Assembly: GCF_000741135.1 (NCBI RefSeq)
Contig: NZ_JGYU01000002.1
Span: 222,022 to 286,021 of the forward strand
Reading direction: 5' to 3'
DNA: 64,000 bases
Origin: Bifidobacterium choerinum
GTDB lineage: Bacteria > Actinomycetota > Actinomycetes > Actinomycetales > Bifidobacteriaceae
A program made the position numbers and the translations under genes. The notes beneath the pieces are model-generated. The model ran no database searches. It was not told the origin of the DNA and saw only the letters and a list, made by a program, of their open reading frames with translations. Positions within the stretch are counted from its first letter, which is position 1; each line of letters opens with the position of its first letter. This document shows positions 1 to 8,488 of this stretch, in pieces.

Positions 1-1172
1 CCGTCGCGCTGCTGCTCTCGCTGGTCACCTTCGCCGTCGCGTTCCTCGCACGCCCGGTCGGTTCGTTGATCTTCGGGCATTTCGGCGACTCGATCGGGCG
101 CAAGGCGACGCTCGTCGTCTCGCTGATGACGATGGGCGTGGCCACGTTCCTCATCGGCTGCCTGCCCGGATATGACGTGTGGGGTGTGTGGGCCGTGATC
201 ATGCTGTGCGTGTGCCGTTTTGTGCAGGGCATCGGCCTCGGCGGTGAATGGTCCGGCGCCGCGCTCGTGGCCACCGAGAACGCGCCTGCCGACAAGCGCG
301 CACTCTATGGTTCGTTCCCCGAACTCGGCGCGCCGATCGGCTTCTTCCTGTGCAACGGCACCTACGTGGTGCTTGAGATGTTCAACGATGACGCGGCGAT
401 GCTCGCGTGGGGATGGCGCGTGCCGTTCCTGCTGTCGTCGCTGTTGGTGGTCGTGGGGCTGCTCGTGCGCGTCCATATGGAGGAGACGCCGGCATTCCGC
501 GCCGCACAGCGGAGCCAGCGCGTTGTCAAGGCCCCGGCGGTCGAGGTGTTCCGTACGAGCTGGAGGCAGGTGCTGCAGGCGACGTTCCTCGTCGCCGTCA
601 CCTATACGCTGTTCTATACGCTCGCCACATGGTCGCTCGCGTGGGCTACGAAGACGGATGCGCAGGGAGGCGGCGGCCTTGGCTTCTCGACGAAGGAATA
701 TATGACGATGCTGATGATCTCAGTATGCGTGTTCGCCGTGTTCATCGTCCTCTCGTGCGTGTTTGCGGATCGGCTCGGTCGTCGTCACGTGATCATCGGG
801 TCGTCGGTCGCACTGCTCGTGTTCGCGGCGGTGTTCCCGTTGCTGATGAACCGTGCCGTCGTCGGTGTGCACAACACGGCCGCGGCGATGCTGTTCCTGT
901 GCCTCGGCTTCGCGCTGATGGGTGTCGCGTTCGGACCGATTGGCGCATTGCTGCCCGAACTGTTCAGCGTCAACGTGCGCTACACCGGATCCGGCATCGG
1001 CTACAATCTCGCGGCGATCGTCGGTGCGGCATTCGTGCCGTCGGTGGCTACATGGCTTTCGTCGCATTGGGGCGTGGGCTCGGTTGGTCTGTATCTGGGC
1101 GTCATGGCGCTGGGTTGCCTTGTGGCGATACTGACCTGCCATGAGACCAAGGATGTGGATTACATGCGGTGA
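1..1172 (+). CDS. MFS transporter, metabolite:H+ symporter (MHS) type, 5' truncated by window
   Basis: The reading frame is open from base 3, so the gene begins before the window. The protein starts inside the second membrane segment and carries the MFS signature between segments 2 and 3 (ARPVGSLIFGHFGDSIGRK), which matches the MHS subgroup that includes ShiA, ProP and KgtP-like proton symporters for organic acids or osmolytes. Further hydrophobic segments follow up to the stop, including a second loop signature FADRLGRRH near the middle. The fragment is about 390 residues, so only the first 40-60 residues of a roughly 430-450 residue family member are missing. The substrate cannot be read from the sequence. 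The gene stands alone and is followed by a 409-bp gap before ilvC. Confidence 0.85.
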   Translation, partial: VALLLSLVTFAVAFLARPVGSLIFGHFGDSIGRKATLVVSLMTMGVATFLIGCLPGYDVWGVWAVIMLCVCRFVQGIGLGGEWSGAALVATENAPADKRALYGSFPELGAPIGFFLCNGTYVVLEMFNDDAAMLAWGWRVPFLLSSLLVVVGLLVRVHMEETPAFRAAQRSQRVVKAPAVEVFRTSWRQVLQATFLVAVTYTLFYTLATWSLAWATKTDAQGGGGLGFSTKEYMTMLMISVCVFAVFIVLSCVFADRLGRRHVIIGSSVALLVFAAVFPLLMNRAVVGVHNTAAAMLFLCLGFALMGVAFGPIGALLPELFSVNVRYTGSGIGYNLAAIVGAAFVPSVATWLSSHWGVGSVGLYLGVMALGCLVAILTCHETKDVDYMR

Positions 1173-1581
1173 CCCGCGGATGGTTCATGCATGATCGACG
1201 CGTCAGGTAAGGAGGCTGCACGGCGGCGGCGCGGGTCGCGCACAGCATAGCAAGAAGTCCACAATGTGGACAAAACATCATGCCGATGCAAGACGGAAGC
1301 TGGTGATGATGCGCTGTTTTCCAAAAGAAATCACGCATATCCCAAAACGGGGCGTCGATGGTATCCAAAAGATGGACTCGGCGTCGAGGCGCTTGCGGAT
1401 TTCGGTAAGATGAGGACTCAGTTTTGGAGACAAAATCTCCGACACGGCGGGAAGCCTGCATACACGGATCGGTCGTCCCATACCATGGGGCGTGCGGTGC
1501 ATGGGGCAGGTGCAAGAACAAACACAGGCATCGCGAACGGCACAATGTTCGGTGATGCAAACAATGAAGGAGTATGCCAAT
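1173..1581. other. Intergenic leader of ilvC with a candidate operator
   Basis: No gene is supported here. A perfect palindrome GTCCACAATGTGGAC lies at 1257-1271 and a shorter one (GGAGA-CAAAA-TCTCC) at 1426-1440. Either could be a protein-binding site for control of ilvC. No T-box specifier hairpin or leader peptide rich in branched-chain residues was recognised. Confidence 0.4.
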
Positions 1582-2643
1582 ATGGCAGCACAGATCTGGT
1601 ACGAAGACGACGGCGATCTCTCGGTTCTCGACGGCAAGAAGGTCGCGATCATCGGTTACGGCTCGCAGGGCCACGCTCACGCGCTCAACCTGCGTGATTC
1701 CGGTGTGGACGTCGTCGTCGGCCTGCGCCCGAACTCGAAGTCGGTCCAGTTTGCGAAGGATCAGGGCCTTGAGGTCAAGAGCGTTCCGGAAGCTGCTGCA
1801 GAAGCCGACGTCATCATGATCCTGGCTCCTGATCAGTATCAGAAGGGCATCTGGGACAACGACATCGAGCCGAACATCAAGCCGGGCGCCGCTCTGGCCT
1901 TCGCGCACGGCTTCAACATCCACTATGGCTACATCAAGCCGTCCGAGGACCATCCGGTCTTCATGGTCGCCCCGAAGGGGCCAGGCCACATCGTGCGTCG
2001 TGAGTACGCCGCCGGCCGTGGCGTCCCGGTCGTGACCGCCGTCGAGCAGGATCCGCGCGGCGACGGCTGGGATCTCGCCCTCGCCTACGCCAAGGCCCTC
2101 GGCGCGCTGCGCGCCGGCGCCATCAAGACGACCTTCAAGGAAGAGACCGAGACCGATCTCTTCGGTGAGCAGAACGTGCTCCTCGGCGGCGTCAACAAGC
2201 TCGTCGAGATGGGCTTCGAGGTCCTCACCGACGCCGGCTACCAGCCGGAGATCGCCTACTTCGAGGTCTGCCACGAGCTCAAGATGATCGTCGACCTGAT
2301 GAACGAAGGCGGCCTGAACAAGGATCGTTGGTCCTGCTCCGACACCGCCCAGTACGGCGACTACGTCAACACCGTGATCGACGAGCACGTTCGTGAGCGC
2401 ATGCAGTACCACCTCAAGCGCATCCAGGACGGCTCCTTCGCCCAGGAGTTCATGGACGACCAGGCCGCTGGCGCCCCGAAGTTCAAGCAGCTCCAGGAGG
2501 AGTACTCGAACGTCCGCATCGAGGAGGTTGGCCCGAAGCTCCGCGCGATGTTCTCCTGGAACAACGAGGCCGCGAAGGACGCCGACGAGGCCAACTCCTT
2601 CACCGGCAAGATCGCACGCGCCCAGGTTCAGGACGCCGAGTGA
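1582..2643 (+). CDS. ilvC: Ketol-acid reductoisomerase (NADP+)
   Basis: Catalyses the second step of valine, leucine and isoleucine synthesis, converting acetolactate or acetohydroxybutyrate to the dihydroxy acid with NADPH and Mg2+. The 353-residue protein has the N-terminal Rossmann signature [17 protein letters not shown], the P-loop-side motif [15 protein letters not shown], and the C-terminal metal/substrate segments [12 protein letters not shown] and [17 protein letters not shown]. Length and order fit a class I (short) enzyme. The ATG at 1582 is preferred over upstream in-frame starts because an AAGGAG-type Shine-Dalgarno lies at about 1567-1572 and family members begin near [10 protein letters not shown]. 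It is a single gene with a strong hairpin 45 bp after the stop. Confidence 0.97.
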   Translation: MAAQIWYEDDGDLSVLDGKKVAIIGYGSQGHAHALNLRDSGVDVVVGLRPNSKSVQFAKDQGLEVKSVPEAAAEADVIMILAPDQYQKGIWDNDIEPNIKPGAALAFAHGFNIHYGYIKPSEDHPVFMVAPKGPGHIVRREYAAGRGVPVVTAVEQDPRGDGWDLALAYAKALGALRAGAIKTTFKEETETDLFGEQNVLLGGVNKLVEMGFEVLTDAGYQPEIAYFEVCHELKMIVDLMNEGGLNKDRWSCSDTAQYGDYVNTVIDEHVRERMQYHLKRIQDGSFAQEFMDDQAAGAPKFKQLQEEYSNVRIEEVGPKLRAMFSWNNEAAKDADEANSFTGKIARAQVQDAE

Positions 2644-2687
2644 TCGCAGCCCGGCCCCAGCAGGCCGGATAGTCTAACCTAGGTTTC

Positions 2688-2725
2688 AAGGTGGGGTGCA
2701 CAACAACCGTTGTGCACCCCACCTT
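2688..2725 (+). terminator. Strong hairpin after ilvC
   Basis: Perfect 17-bp inverted repeat with a 4-base AACC loop, starting 44 bp past the ilvC stop. The T-tract is short (TTT), so termination is likely rather than certain. Confidence 0.8.
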
Positions 2726-2756
2726 TGCATTGAGGGGACGCGCCATCCGTACGATT

Positions 2757-2784
2757 TTGATTGTACGGTAAATTACCGTACAAT
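2757..2784 (+). promoter_or_regulatory. Leaderless promoter with embedded palindromic operator (toxin-antitoxin)
   Basis: A -35 TTGATT (2757-2762) and -10 TACAAT (2779-2784) are 16 bp apart, placing the transcript start at about the A of the antitoxin ATG at 2791. The spacer and both hexamers are covered by an 11-bp perfect inverted repeat around one base (2761-2783). An antitoxin bound there would block RNA polymerase directly, which fits autoregulation of DUF1778/GNAT pairs. Confidence 0.75.
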
Positions 2785-2790
2785 AGTGGC

Positions 2791-3057
2791 ATGGCAACGA
2801 TTACACGAACAGCTCGCATTGACATGCGGCTTACCGAACAGGAAAAACAGCTCATCGAACGGGCGAGCGCCGCGACTGGATCGCGCCTCACCACATGGTG
2901 CATCAACAACCTTCTCGCCGATGCCAAGCGCGATCTGCATGCCAACAACATCATCCAACTGTCGGATGAGGCTTTCGAAGAGTTTGTTGAGCATCTGGAT
3001 GAGCCGCTGACCGACGCACAGAAACAGTTCCTTGCCTACCAACCGGAATGGGCGTGA
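2791..3057 (+). CDS. DUF1778 (TacA-like) antitoxin
   Basis: 88-residue protein with an N-terminal ribbon-helix-helix pattern (TARIDMRLTEQEKQLIERAS) typical of DUF1778 antitoxins, followed by a tail (LSDEAFEEFVEHLDEP) that in this family wraps the acetyltransferase toxin. It lies directly before a GNAT toxin, overlapping it by up to 10 bases, as expected for translational coupling. The ATG at 2791 is chosen over the upstream TTG because it sits at the predicted transcript start and gives a family-length protein. No Shine-Dalgarno is visible, consistent with a leaderless message. It probably represses its own promoter through the palindrome at 2761-2783. Confidence 0.88.
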   Translation: MATITRTARIDMRLTEQEKQLIERASAATGSRLTTWCINNLLADAKRDLHANNIIQLSDEAFEEFVEHLDEPLTDAQKQFLAYQPEWA

Positions 3058-3560
3058 TGCCGATGCCGTTCACCCGCCCTGAGCGTGCTCGCCAAACCGT
3101 GGATTTCGGCGTATTCGATTGTGGGGCGCCGCAGATCGACGATTGGCTGAGGTGCCATGCCAATGTGTCCAATAGGAATGGGAGTGCTGCGCTGTATCTG
3201 TCCCACTGTGCGCAGAATGGCGAACTTGCGGGGGTGTATACGTTGAGCTCCACAACGGTCGTACGCAGTGAGACGCATGCGCCATGGATGCGGCGCAATG
3301 CGCCCATACTGATCCCTACTGTGCTCCTTGGGCAGCTTGCGGTTGCACGGCAGTTCCAGCATCAGGGATTGGCCAAGGCGCTTGTGCGCGATGCGGTGGA
3401 CCGGACGCTCCGGCTCGCGTTGTCGGTCGGCGTGCGCGCGCTGGTCGTGGACCCGCTGAACGATGCTCTCACATCGTTCTATGAGTCGCTTGGATTCGAA
3501 GGGTTCGTGGCTGATTCACACATGTACTTCCGCATGCCCAAGTACCCACGGCCTGATTGA
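3048..3560 (+). CDS. GNAT-family toxin (TacT-like acetyltransferase)
   Basis: 170-residue GNAT domain protein. Known TacT-type toxins acetylate the amino group of aminoacyl-tRNAs and stop translation; this is inferred from family and neighbour. Visible features are the N-terminal FDCGAPQIDDWLR segment, the beta-4 LGQLAVARQFQHQGLAKAL stretch with the acetyl-CoA pyrophosphate loop (QFQHQGLA) and a C-terminal FYESLGF element. Three in-frame starts (3048, 3057, 3063) are possible; 3057 overlaps the antitoxin stop as TGATG and may be the real one. Expressed with the antitoxin from the leaderless promoter. Confidence 0.85.
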   Translation: MGVMPMPFTRPERARQTVDFGVFDCGAPQIDDWLRCHANVSNRNGSAALYLSHCAQNGELAGVYTLSSTTVVRSETHAPWMRRNAPILIPTVLLGQLAVARQFQHQGLAKALVRDAVDRTLRLALSVGVRALVVDPLNDALTSFYESLGFEGFVADSHMYFRMPKYPRPD

Positions 3561-3946
3561 GCACTGGAATGTGAAGTCGCTTATCTATATCGAGATCCGC
3601 AGCGTTGCGGCACAAAAGTTATAACAAATATAACAAGTATAAAAAAGTATAACAGCTCCACTTGTTTGACGGATTCCGCAAGGCACTGCTACATTGGTGC
3701 TTTATGTGTGGAAGAGCCATGATGGCGAAGGTTGCGCGGGCGTCCCCTGCGCGCATTGATGCGCATCCTCTGCCTTCCGTGATCCGGTGATCCGGATGCA
3801 TCCAACCAAATGAATCATATGCGGCGCAGCCGGTCGGCTGGCGTCTGCCGCAGCATGCCACCAATCGATGTTCAGGAAACGCCCGTGATCACGGGCCTTG
3901 CCTCGCATGCGCGCAGACCGCCGCTTCATCGAGGAAATGAACCATC
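3561..3946. other. Intergenic region with phased TATAAC repeats
   Basis: No gene is supported. At 3620-3653 there are four TATAAC/TATAAA hexamers spaced 9, 9 and 10 bp apart, on the same helical face. The stretch is far more AT-rich than its surroundings and could be a regulator site array or an upstream promoter element for the exporter gene. Confidence 0.4.
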
Positions 3947-5206
3947 ATGACCACAACACATCTGCAATCATGGCGCACCCGGGTCGCGTTGTTGCTTGCC
4001 GGGCAGACGCTTTCGCTCATCGGGTCGAGCGTCGTGCAATACGCGATTGTCTGGCATCTCGCCATGCGCACCGATTCCGGCGCCGTCATGACCGTGACGA
4101 CACTGTGCGCCGCCCTGCCGCAGGCGATTGTCTCCCTGTTCGGCGGCGTGTGGGCCGACCGTTGGAACCGCAAGGCGCTCATCATGCTGCCCGACGCGCT
4201 CATCGCCCTGGCGACCGTCGCGTTGGCGCTGTCCATCGCCAACGGCGGCGAGGCGCTTGCTCTGTTCTTCGTCATCCTCTTGATCCGCTCGGCCGGCGGG
4301 GGCGTGCAGACGCCCGCCGTGCAGTCGCTCATCCCCGACATCACGCCCGAGGAGAAACTGCTGCGTGTCAACTCGATCAACGGCACGATCCAGTCGGTCA
4401 ACATGATCGCCGCGCCCGCGATCGCGGCCGTGCTCATCAACATCATGCCGCTGTGGGCGATCCTGTACGTCGACGTGACGACCGCCGTCATCGGCATTGC
4501 GTTCGTCGCGCTGATCCGTGTGCAGAGCGCGGCGCGCACGCGGTCGAATGAAGCACCATCGGTCCTCACCGAGATGCGCGCGGGGCTGCGCTACGCGTGG
4601 CGCTACCCGCGGATCCGCAGCGTGCTCATCTCGTACGCGCTCGTGTGCTTCGTCAACATCGCGCCGATGAACCTCACCCTGCTGCTCATGAACCGCGGTT
4701 TCCAGGGGCAAACCCTCGACCTAAGATTCACCGTGCTCGAAACCGCCGCCGACAAGCTCGCCGCGAACGAGATGGCATGGAGCGTGGGCATGGTGGTCGG
4801 CGGCGCGCTGCTGGCGACGGTCGGCGCGAAACTATTCCATGACAACATGGCGCTGCTCGCCGCCGCGTTCTTCGGCATGGGCATAGGCACGGTCGCACTC
4901 GGACTGGCACCGACGCTGCTCCTCTATCTTTTCGTCGATTTCCTCATCGGCGTAAGCACGGCGATCGGCACATCGCCCACATACACGCTGCTGCAGCAGG
5001 AGACCGAATCCGACATGCAGGGACGCGTCTTCGGGCTGCTCACCACGTTCTCCGGATTCGGCACACCGCTCGGCATGCTCGTGTTCGGTCCGCTCGCCGA
5101 TGTGGTGGACGTGCGTGTGATCTTCGTCGTGGGTGGTGTGCTGACAATCCCGTTCGGTGTGTGGCTGCTGCGGGTGGATAAACGGTGGGCGCGCAAAGTG
5201 AGATAG
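3947..5206 (+). CDS. MFS efflux transporter, DHA3 (MefA-like) type
   Basis: 419-residue integral membrane protein with the 12-segment pattern of the DHA3 subgroup that includes macrolide exporter MefA. The loop 2-3 signature is FGGVWADRWNRKALIM, the segment-4/5 region carries RSAGGGVQTPAVQSLIPDI as in MefA-like proteins, and a second half begins near residue 215. The start ATG at 3947 has GAGGAA at 3931-3936. The likely role is export of a drug or a toxic metabolite; the substrate is unknown. It is monocistronic and convergent with the esterase genes on the other side of the inverted repeat at 5234-5340. Confidence 0.85.
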   Translation: MTTTHLQSWRTRVALLLAGQTLSLIGSSVVQYAIVWHLAMRTDSGAVMTVTTLCAALPQAIVSLFGGVWADRWNRKALIMLPDALIALATVALALSIANGGEALALFFVILLIRSAGGGVQTPAVQSLIPDITPEEKLLRVNSINGTIQSVNMIAAPAIAAVLINIMPLWAILYVDVTTAVIGIAFVALIRVQSAARTRSNEAPSVLTEMRAGLRYAWRYPRIRSVLISYALVCFVNIAPMNLTLLLMNRGFQGQTLDLRFTVLETAADKLAANEMAWSVGMVVGGALLATVGAKLFHDNMALLAAAFFGMGIGTVALGLAPTLLLYLFVDFLIGVSTAIGTSPTYTLLQQETESDMQGRVFGLLTTFSGFGTPLGMLVFGPLADVVDVRVIFVVGGVLTIPFGVWLLRVDKRWARKVR

Positions 5207-5233
5207 CCGTCTTGGCGCGCCCTTTCGTTTTCC

Positions 5234-5340
5234 GCTATGGGTAGTGTTTCTTCCGCTACGGGTAGTGCGTATTTATCGGAAAACAATATGATATGACCCG
5301 TTTTGCACTACCCGTAGCAGCAAGAGCCACTACCCATAAC
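5234..5340. repeat. Four-armed inverted repeat between convergent genes
   Basis: Two direct copies of a 13-14 base motif (5234-5246 and 5255-5268, core CTAYGGGTAGTG) are followed by two copies of its reverse complement (5305-5318 and 5328-5340). The arms are nested, with the outer pair enclosing the inner pair around an AT-rich centre. It could act as a bidirectional terminator or be a small mobile repeat. Confidence 0.8.
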
Positions 5341-5387
5341 GAAGAGGGGTTGGCGTGGCGTGACCACCACGGCCACCGCGCCGAGCA

Positions 5388-7118
5388 CTACCCCGCATAC
5401 GGCAGCGCCGGCAGGTTGGCGCCATTGAACAGCGGCGCCGGGCCCCAGCTCTTCCACGCATACCGCGCGGCAGTGGGGGAGTCGATCTGCGATGCCTCGA
5501 CGCGCACGGTCACGCGTTCGCCGTCGCCGGGCAGGATCCGCGCGCCCGCGTCCACATATGCACCATCCGCGCCGGCGATTTCGAACCCCGATTCACCGGC
5601 CGCGCGCGCCGCTCTCATGGGCCGCCGTGCGCATCGTGTCAGGCGTCGTGCCGCGCCAATGCAGTCCGCGCGCGTGGTGAAGGTCACGTCGAGCGCGCCG
5701 CCTTCCGCCGGCGCCACGCTCGTCACGCGCGGGCTTTCCGCCTCAATGTCCGCGCGCCCGTACACCCCACGCAACGCCATGTCCGCGATGCGCGTGCCGA
5801 CGGTCGCCTTGTCGAGCGGGTGGATGTTGTCGAACTCGCCGCAGTCCATCGTGCACACGAGCAGCACGTCGTCGAGCGTCTCGCTCGCATCGAGCTGCGC
5901 CGCGCGGATGACGGGCCAGTGCCGCGGGTCTTCGCCGCGTGCGGCCACCTGCCCGTCGATCCACTGCGGCAGCTGCACCACGATGAACGGCAGTGCGCGT
6001 GCGTCCGCATCGGCCTGGTATCCGACCTCCGGTTCCTCATACCCGGCGAGATTCCACAAGGTGCGCCATTCCTCGATGAGCAGGCCGAGCAGCTCGCGGT
6101 ACGACTCGCACTGCGCCTCGTCCTCCTCGCCCTGGTACCAGAGGAATCCGCGCAGCGTGTACGGCGCCACACGCCGCACCATCGCCTCATACGGCGCGCT
6201 CACGCGGCGTTCGGAGAACGGCGTGACCGGCGGCGGCCACGGGCAGGGGCCGATCTCCGCGTCGATCTGCGGCTGGGTGATGCCGGGGTGGGCCTCTTTC
6301 ATCGCCGCGACGTCGTTGTTCCACTGGTCGAACACCGTCTGCCAGTGGTCGGCCTCCGCGCGCATCTGTTCCTCGGTTTTGCCTGCGATCGCCGCTTCGT
6401 ACCGCTCCACGTAGGGGCGGCCAGCGTCGGAGCCGACGAGCGTGGCGCGGCTCATCCAGCTGGTGATCGACGTGCCGCCGATGTAGCAGTCGATGATACC
6501 AACGGCCACATCCGCGCCGAACTGCGCGCGCAGGCGGGCGCCGAAATGGTAGGCGACCGCCGACATGCCGGCGACTTGCGGCGCCACCGCCGGCTTCCAG
6601 CCGGAAGCGGACTCCGCGGCCTCGTCGATGCGGCCGGCCTTGGGCGTGTTATAGAAGCGCAGCAGTGGATCGGATGCCGCGGTGATCGCCTCGGCGCCAT
6701 GTTCGCTCGTGTGCAGTTCGAGCTCCATGTTGCTTTGCCCGCCGGCGAGCCAGACTTCGCCGATCATCACATCGGTGAAATCCAAACGGTCTGTTTCATG
6801 TGAAACACGCATGGTATACGGTCCGCTTGCCGGCAGGGATGGCAGGATCGCGAGCCACGGAGCCTCGGTCTCATGCTCACCGCCTGTCTGGGCCGTGGCC
6901 ATCGTCTGCGCGACGGTCACACCCTGCGCGTCCGTCAGGTCGATCACGACGCGCTCGCCGGCCGGCGCCGTGCCGAACACGGCGATTGGCGTCTCGCGCT
7001 GCAGCACCATATGGTCACTGAACACAGCGGCCACGTGCAGCAAGCCATTGTGCGTGCGGTCCGCCGCCCCGGCGAGCGGGCCGCCGCCCGTGACCCCGCT
7101 CGCTCCCGGCGCGCTCAC
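5388..7118 (-). CDS. Sialate O-acetylesterase-like (SASA) carbohydrate esterase
   Basis: 576-residue cytosolic esterase; no signal peptide is seen. It has the SGNH-type blocks of the SASA family: VFSDHMVLQ near the N-terminus, the nucleophile serine in GEVWLAGGQSNME, GGTSITSW, WYQGEEDE and a C-terminal DNIHP block carrying the catalytic His. It would remove acetyl groups from imported oligosaccharides. The GTG start at 7118 overlaps the stop of the CE2 gene (GTGA) and has GGGAG upstream; the longer ORF start at 7160 lies inside that gene. The segment around 5600-5690 reads as Arg/Ala-rich nonsense, while another frame there gives HWRGTTPDTMRTAAHESG, so a compensated set of indels is likely. 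The acetylated substrate is inferred from context. Confidence 0.8.
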   Translation of the reverse strand: MSAPGASGVTGGGPLAGAADRTHNGLLHVAAVFSDHMVLQRETPIAVFGTAPAGERVVIDLTDAQGVTVAQTMATAQTGGEHETEAPWLAILPSLPASGPYTMRVSHETDRLDFTDVMIGEVWLAGGQSNMELELHTSEHGAEAITAASDPLLRFYNTPKAGRIDEAAESASGWKPAVAPQVAGMSAVAYHFGARLRAQFGADVAVGIIDCYIGGTSITSWMSRATLVGSDAGRPYVERYEAAIAGKTEEQMRAEADHWQTVFDQWNNDVAAMKEAHPGITQPQIDAEIGPCPWPPPVTPFSERRVSAPYEAMVRRVAPYTLRGFLWYQGEEDEAQCESYRELLGLLIEEWRTLWNLAGYEEPEVGYQADADARALPFIVVQLPQWIDGQVAARGEDPRHWPVIRAAQLDASETLDDVLLVCTMDCGEFDNIHPLDKATVGTRIADMALRGVYGRADIEAESPRVTSVAPAEGGALDVTFTTRADCIGAARRLTRCARRPMRAARAAGESGFEIAGADGAYVDAGARILPGDGERVTVRVEASQIDSPTAARYAWKSWGPAPLFNGANLPALPYAG

Positions 7119-8188
7119 TGCTCCCACAGTTCTTCGCCGAACGACTCGAGATACGCGCACAGCTCACGCGCCATCTCCTCGTCCTCGGCGATGCGCGGGT
7201 GGCCGGGCGTGCCGGTGCCCGCGCGCGAATACGCGAAATGTGTGACCTGCGGGTCGTTGCACTCCGCCACCACTGCGTCGATCGCGCGGTCCCAGTTCGC
7301 GTCATGCTCAAGCACCGTCGTCGTGCACACGATGTGCGCGTCGGGGTATTGCGCACGCAGCGCGCGGATGAAGTCGGCGTACCGCGCGCGCCAATGCGCC
7401 GCGGTCTCGCCGGTGTAGTCGCGCGCCATGAAATCGCTGGGGTGTGAATCGTTCTGCCCGAGCGCGATGACGACGACGTGCGGCTCATACTCGCGGAAAT
7501 CCCACATGACCGGCTCGCCGAGCGCGGGATTGTACGCCGCGCGGTTCCAGATGCTCTCCATACCGATGTAGTTGGGCGCATTGAACCAGCCGATGCCGTC
7601 GAGCAGCGGCACGCCGCCCTGCGCGATGATGCGCAGGTCCGCGCCGAGCTTGCGGGCGGCGATCGCGCCGTACGAATACCACGAGTTGCTGTAGCTCGAC
7701 AGATCCACGTCCGGGTCGGCCTTGCCCGTGTACAGCACCGCCTCGTTGCGTTCGCCGCAGCTCACCGAATCGCCGTAGATCTCGATGCGGCGCTCGCTCG
7801 GTGGCTGTGCGGGCCCGGCGACGCGCGTGTCGTCGTCGACGAGCACGCCGGCGAACTCAAGATAATGCATGCCGCCGTCCTGACGTTTGAACACGACCGC
7901 CTCATGCTCGACCGGGGGCAGGTGGTCGGCGATCGTGAGCGTGAGCATATCGGTCTCCGCGTCTTCGGCGCAGCCCGCGGGCATGCCCGGCTCGGCGGGG
8001 CTGGGGATGCGCACGCTGTACTGCGTGTTGTCAATGATCGCGCCGAGGCGGATGTCGCCGTAATTCCAATGGTTGCGCAGGCGTACGGCGAGCGTGCGGC
8101 CGGTGAAGCGGAAGCGCACCTGCGTGTACGGGTAGACCCACAGCTGGCCGCCGTCCGCGGTGGCGGTGATGCGGCCTTCGGTGCGCAA
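7115..8188 (-). CDS. CE2-like SGNH acetylesterase (acetyl-glucomannan/xylan type)
   Basis: An N-terminal jelly-roll part (VYPYTQVRFRFTG) is followed by an SGNH hydrolase with IEIYGDSVSCGE (nucleophile Ser), the GND-like VVIALGQND and a C-terminal TGHP carrying the catalytic His. This two-domain layout is that of family CE2, whose members deacetylate glucomannan or xylan. The open frame can only start at a TTG (8188), yet coding sequence continues upstream (FISASDESLRTEG) to a good AAAGGAG at 8222-8228. A single lost T at about 8213 would have turned CAGCATGTTC into CAGCAGTTC and removed the ATG. It is the first gene of a two-gene operon with the SASA esterase. Confidence 0.8.
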   Translation of the reverse strand: MRTEGRITATADGGQLWVYPYTQVRFRFTGRTLAVRLRNHWNYGDIRLGAIIDNTQYSVRIPSPAEPGMPAGCAEDAETDMLTLTIADHLPPVEHEAVVFKRQDGGMHYLEFAGVLVDDDTRVAGPAQPPSERRIEIYGDSVSCGERNEAVLYTGKADPDVDLSSYSNSWYSYGAIAARKLGADLRIIAQGGVPLLDGIGWFNAPNYIGMESIWNRAAYNPALGEPVMWDFREYEPHVVVIALGQNDSHPSDFMARDYTGETAAHWRARYADFIRALRAQYPDAHIVCTTTVLEHDANWDRAIDAVVAECNDPQVTHFAYSRAGTGTPGHPRIAEDEEMARELCAYLESFGEELWEQ

Positions 8189-8488
8189 TGACTCGTCTGA
8201 GGCGGAGATGAACTGCTGGCACTCCTTTGTGTGTGGCTGTGTGCGCGGGTTTTACGTGCGCCGGGCACTGTCGATTATCGGCGATAACCCTATGTGTGTC
8301 CACCGGTATCGATGATAGCGAAGCCGTCCGGCGCGACATGCTGAAGCGCTACAGTATTTGGAATAGTTATGGTTTGTTGATAATCTATTCAACAAGGCAA
8401 GCGCAGGCAATGGTTGCCGGGCTATCGCACACTCACCCCAGCTGCACGGGCATAACAGCATGCGGCGCCAACTAGAAAGGAATCACCG
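8189..8488. promoter_or_regulatory. Divergent control region between CE2 esterase and GH1 genes
   Basis: Holds the lost CE2 ribosome-binding region (8222-8228) and a candidate LacI-type site TGAAGCGCTACA at 8342-8353, which matches the locus consensus except near its right end. No gene is supported. Confidence 0.5.

Noticed and set aside
1173..1581. T-box or leader-peptide attenuator before ilvC
   Set aside because: No T-box bulge sequence, specifier hairpin or run of Ile/Leu/Val codons could be found.
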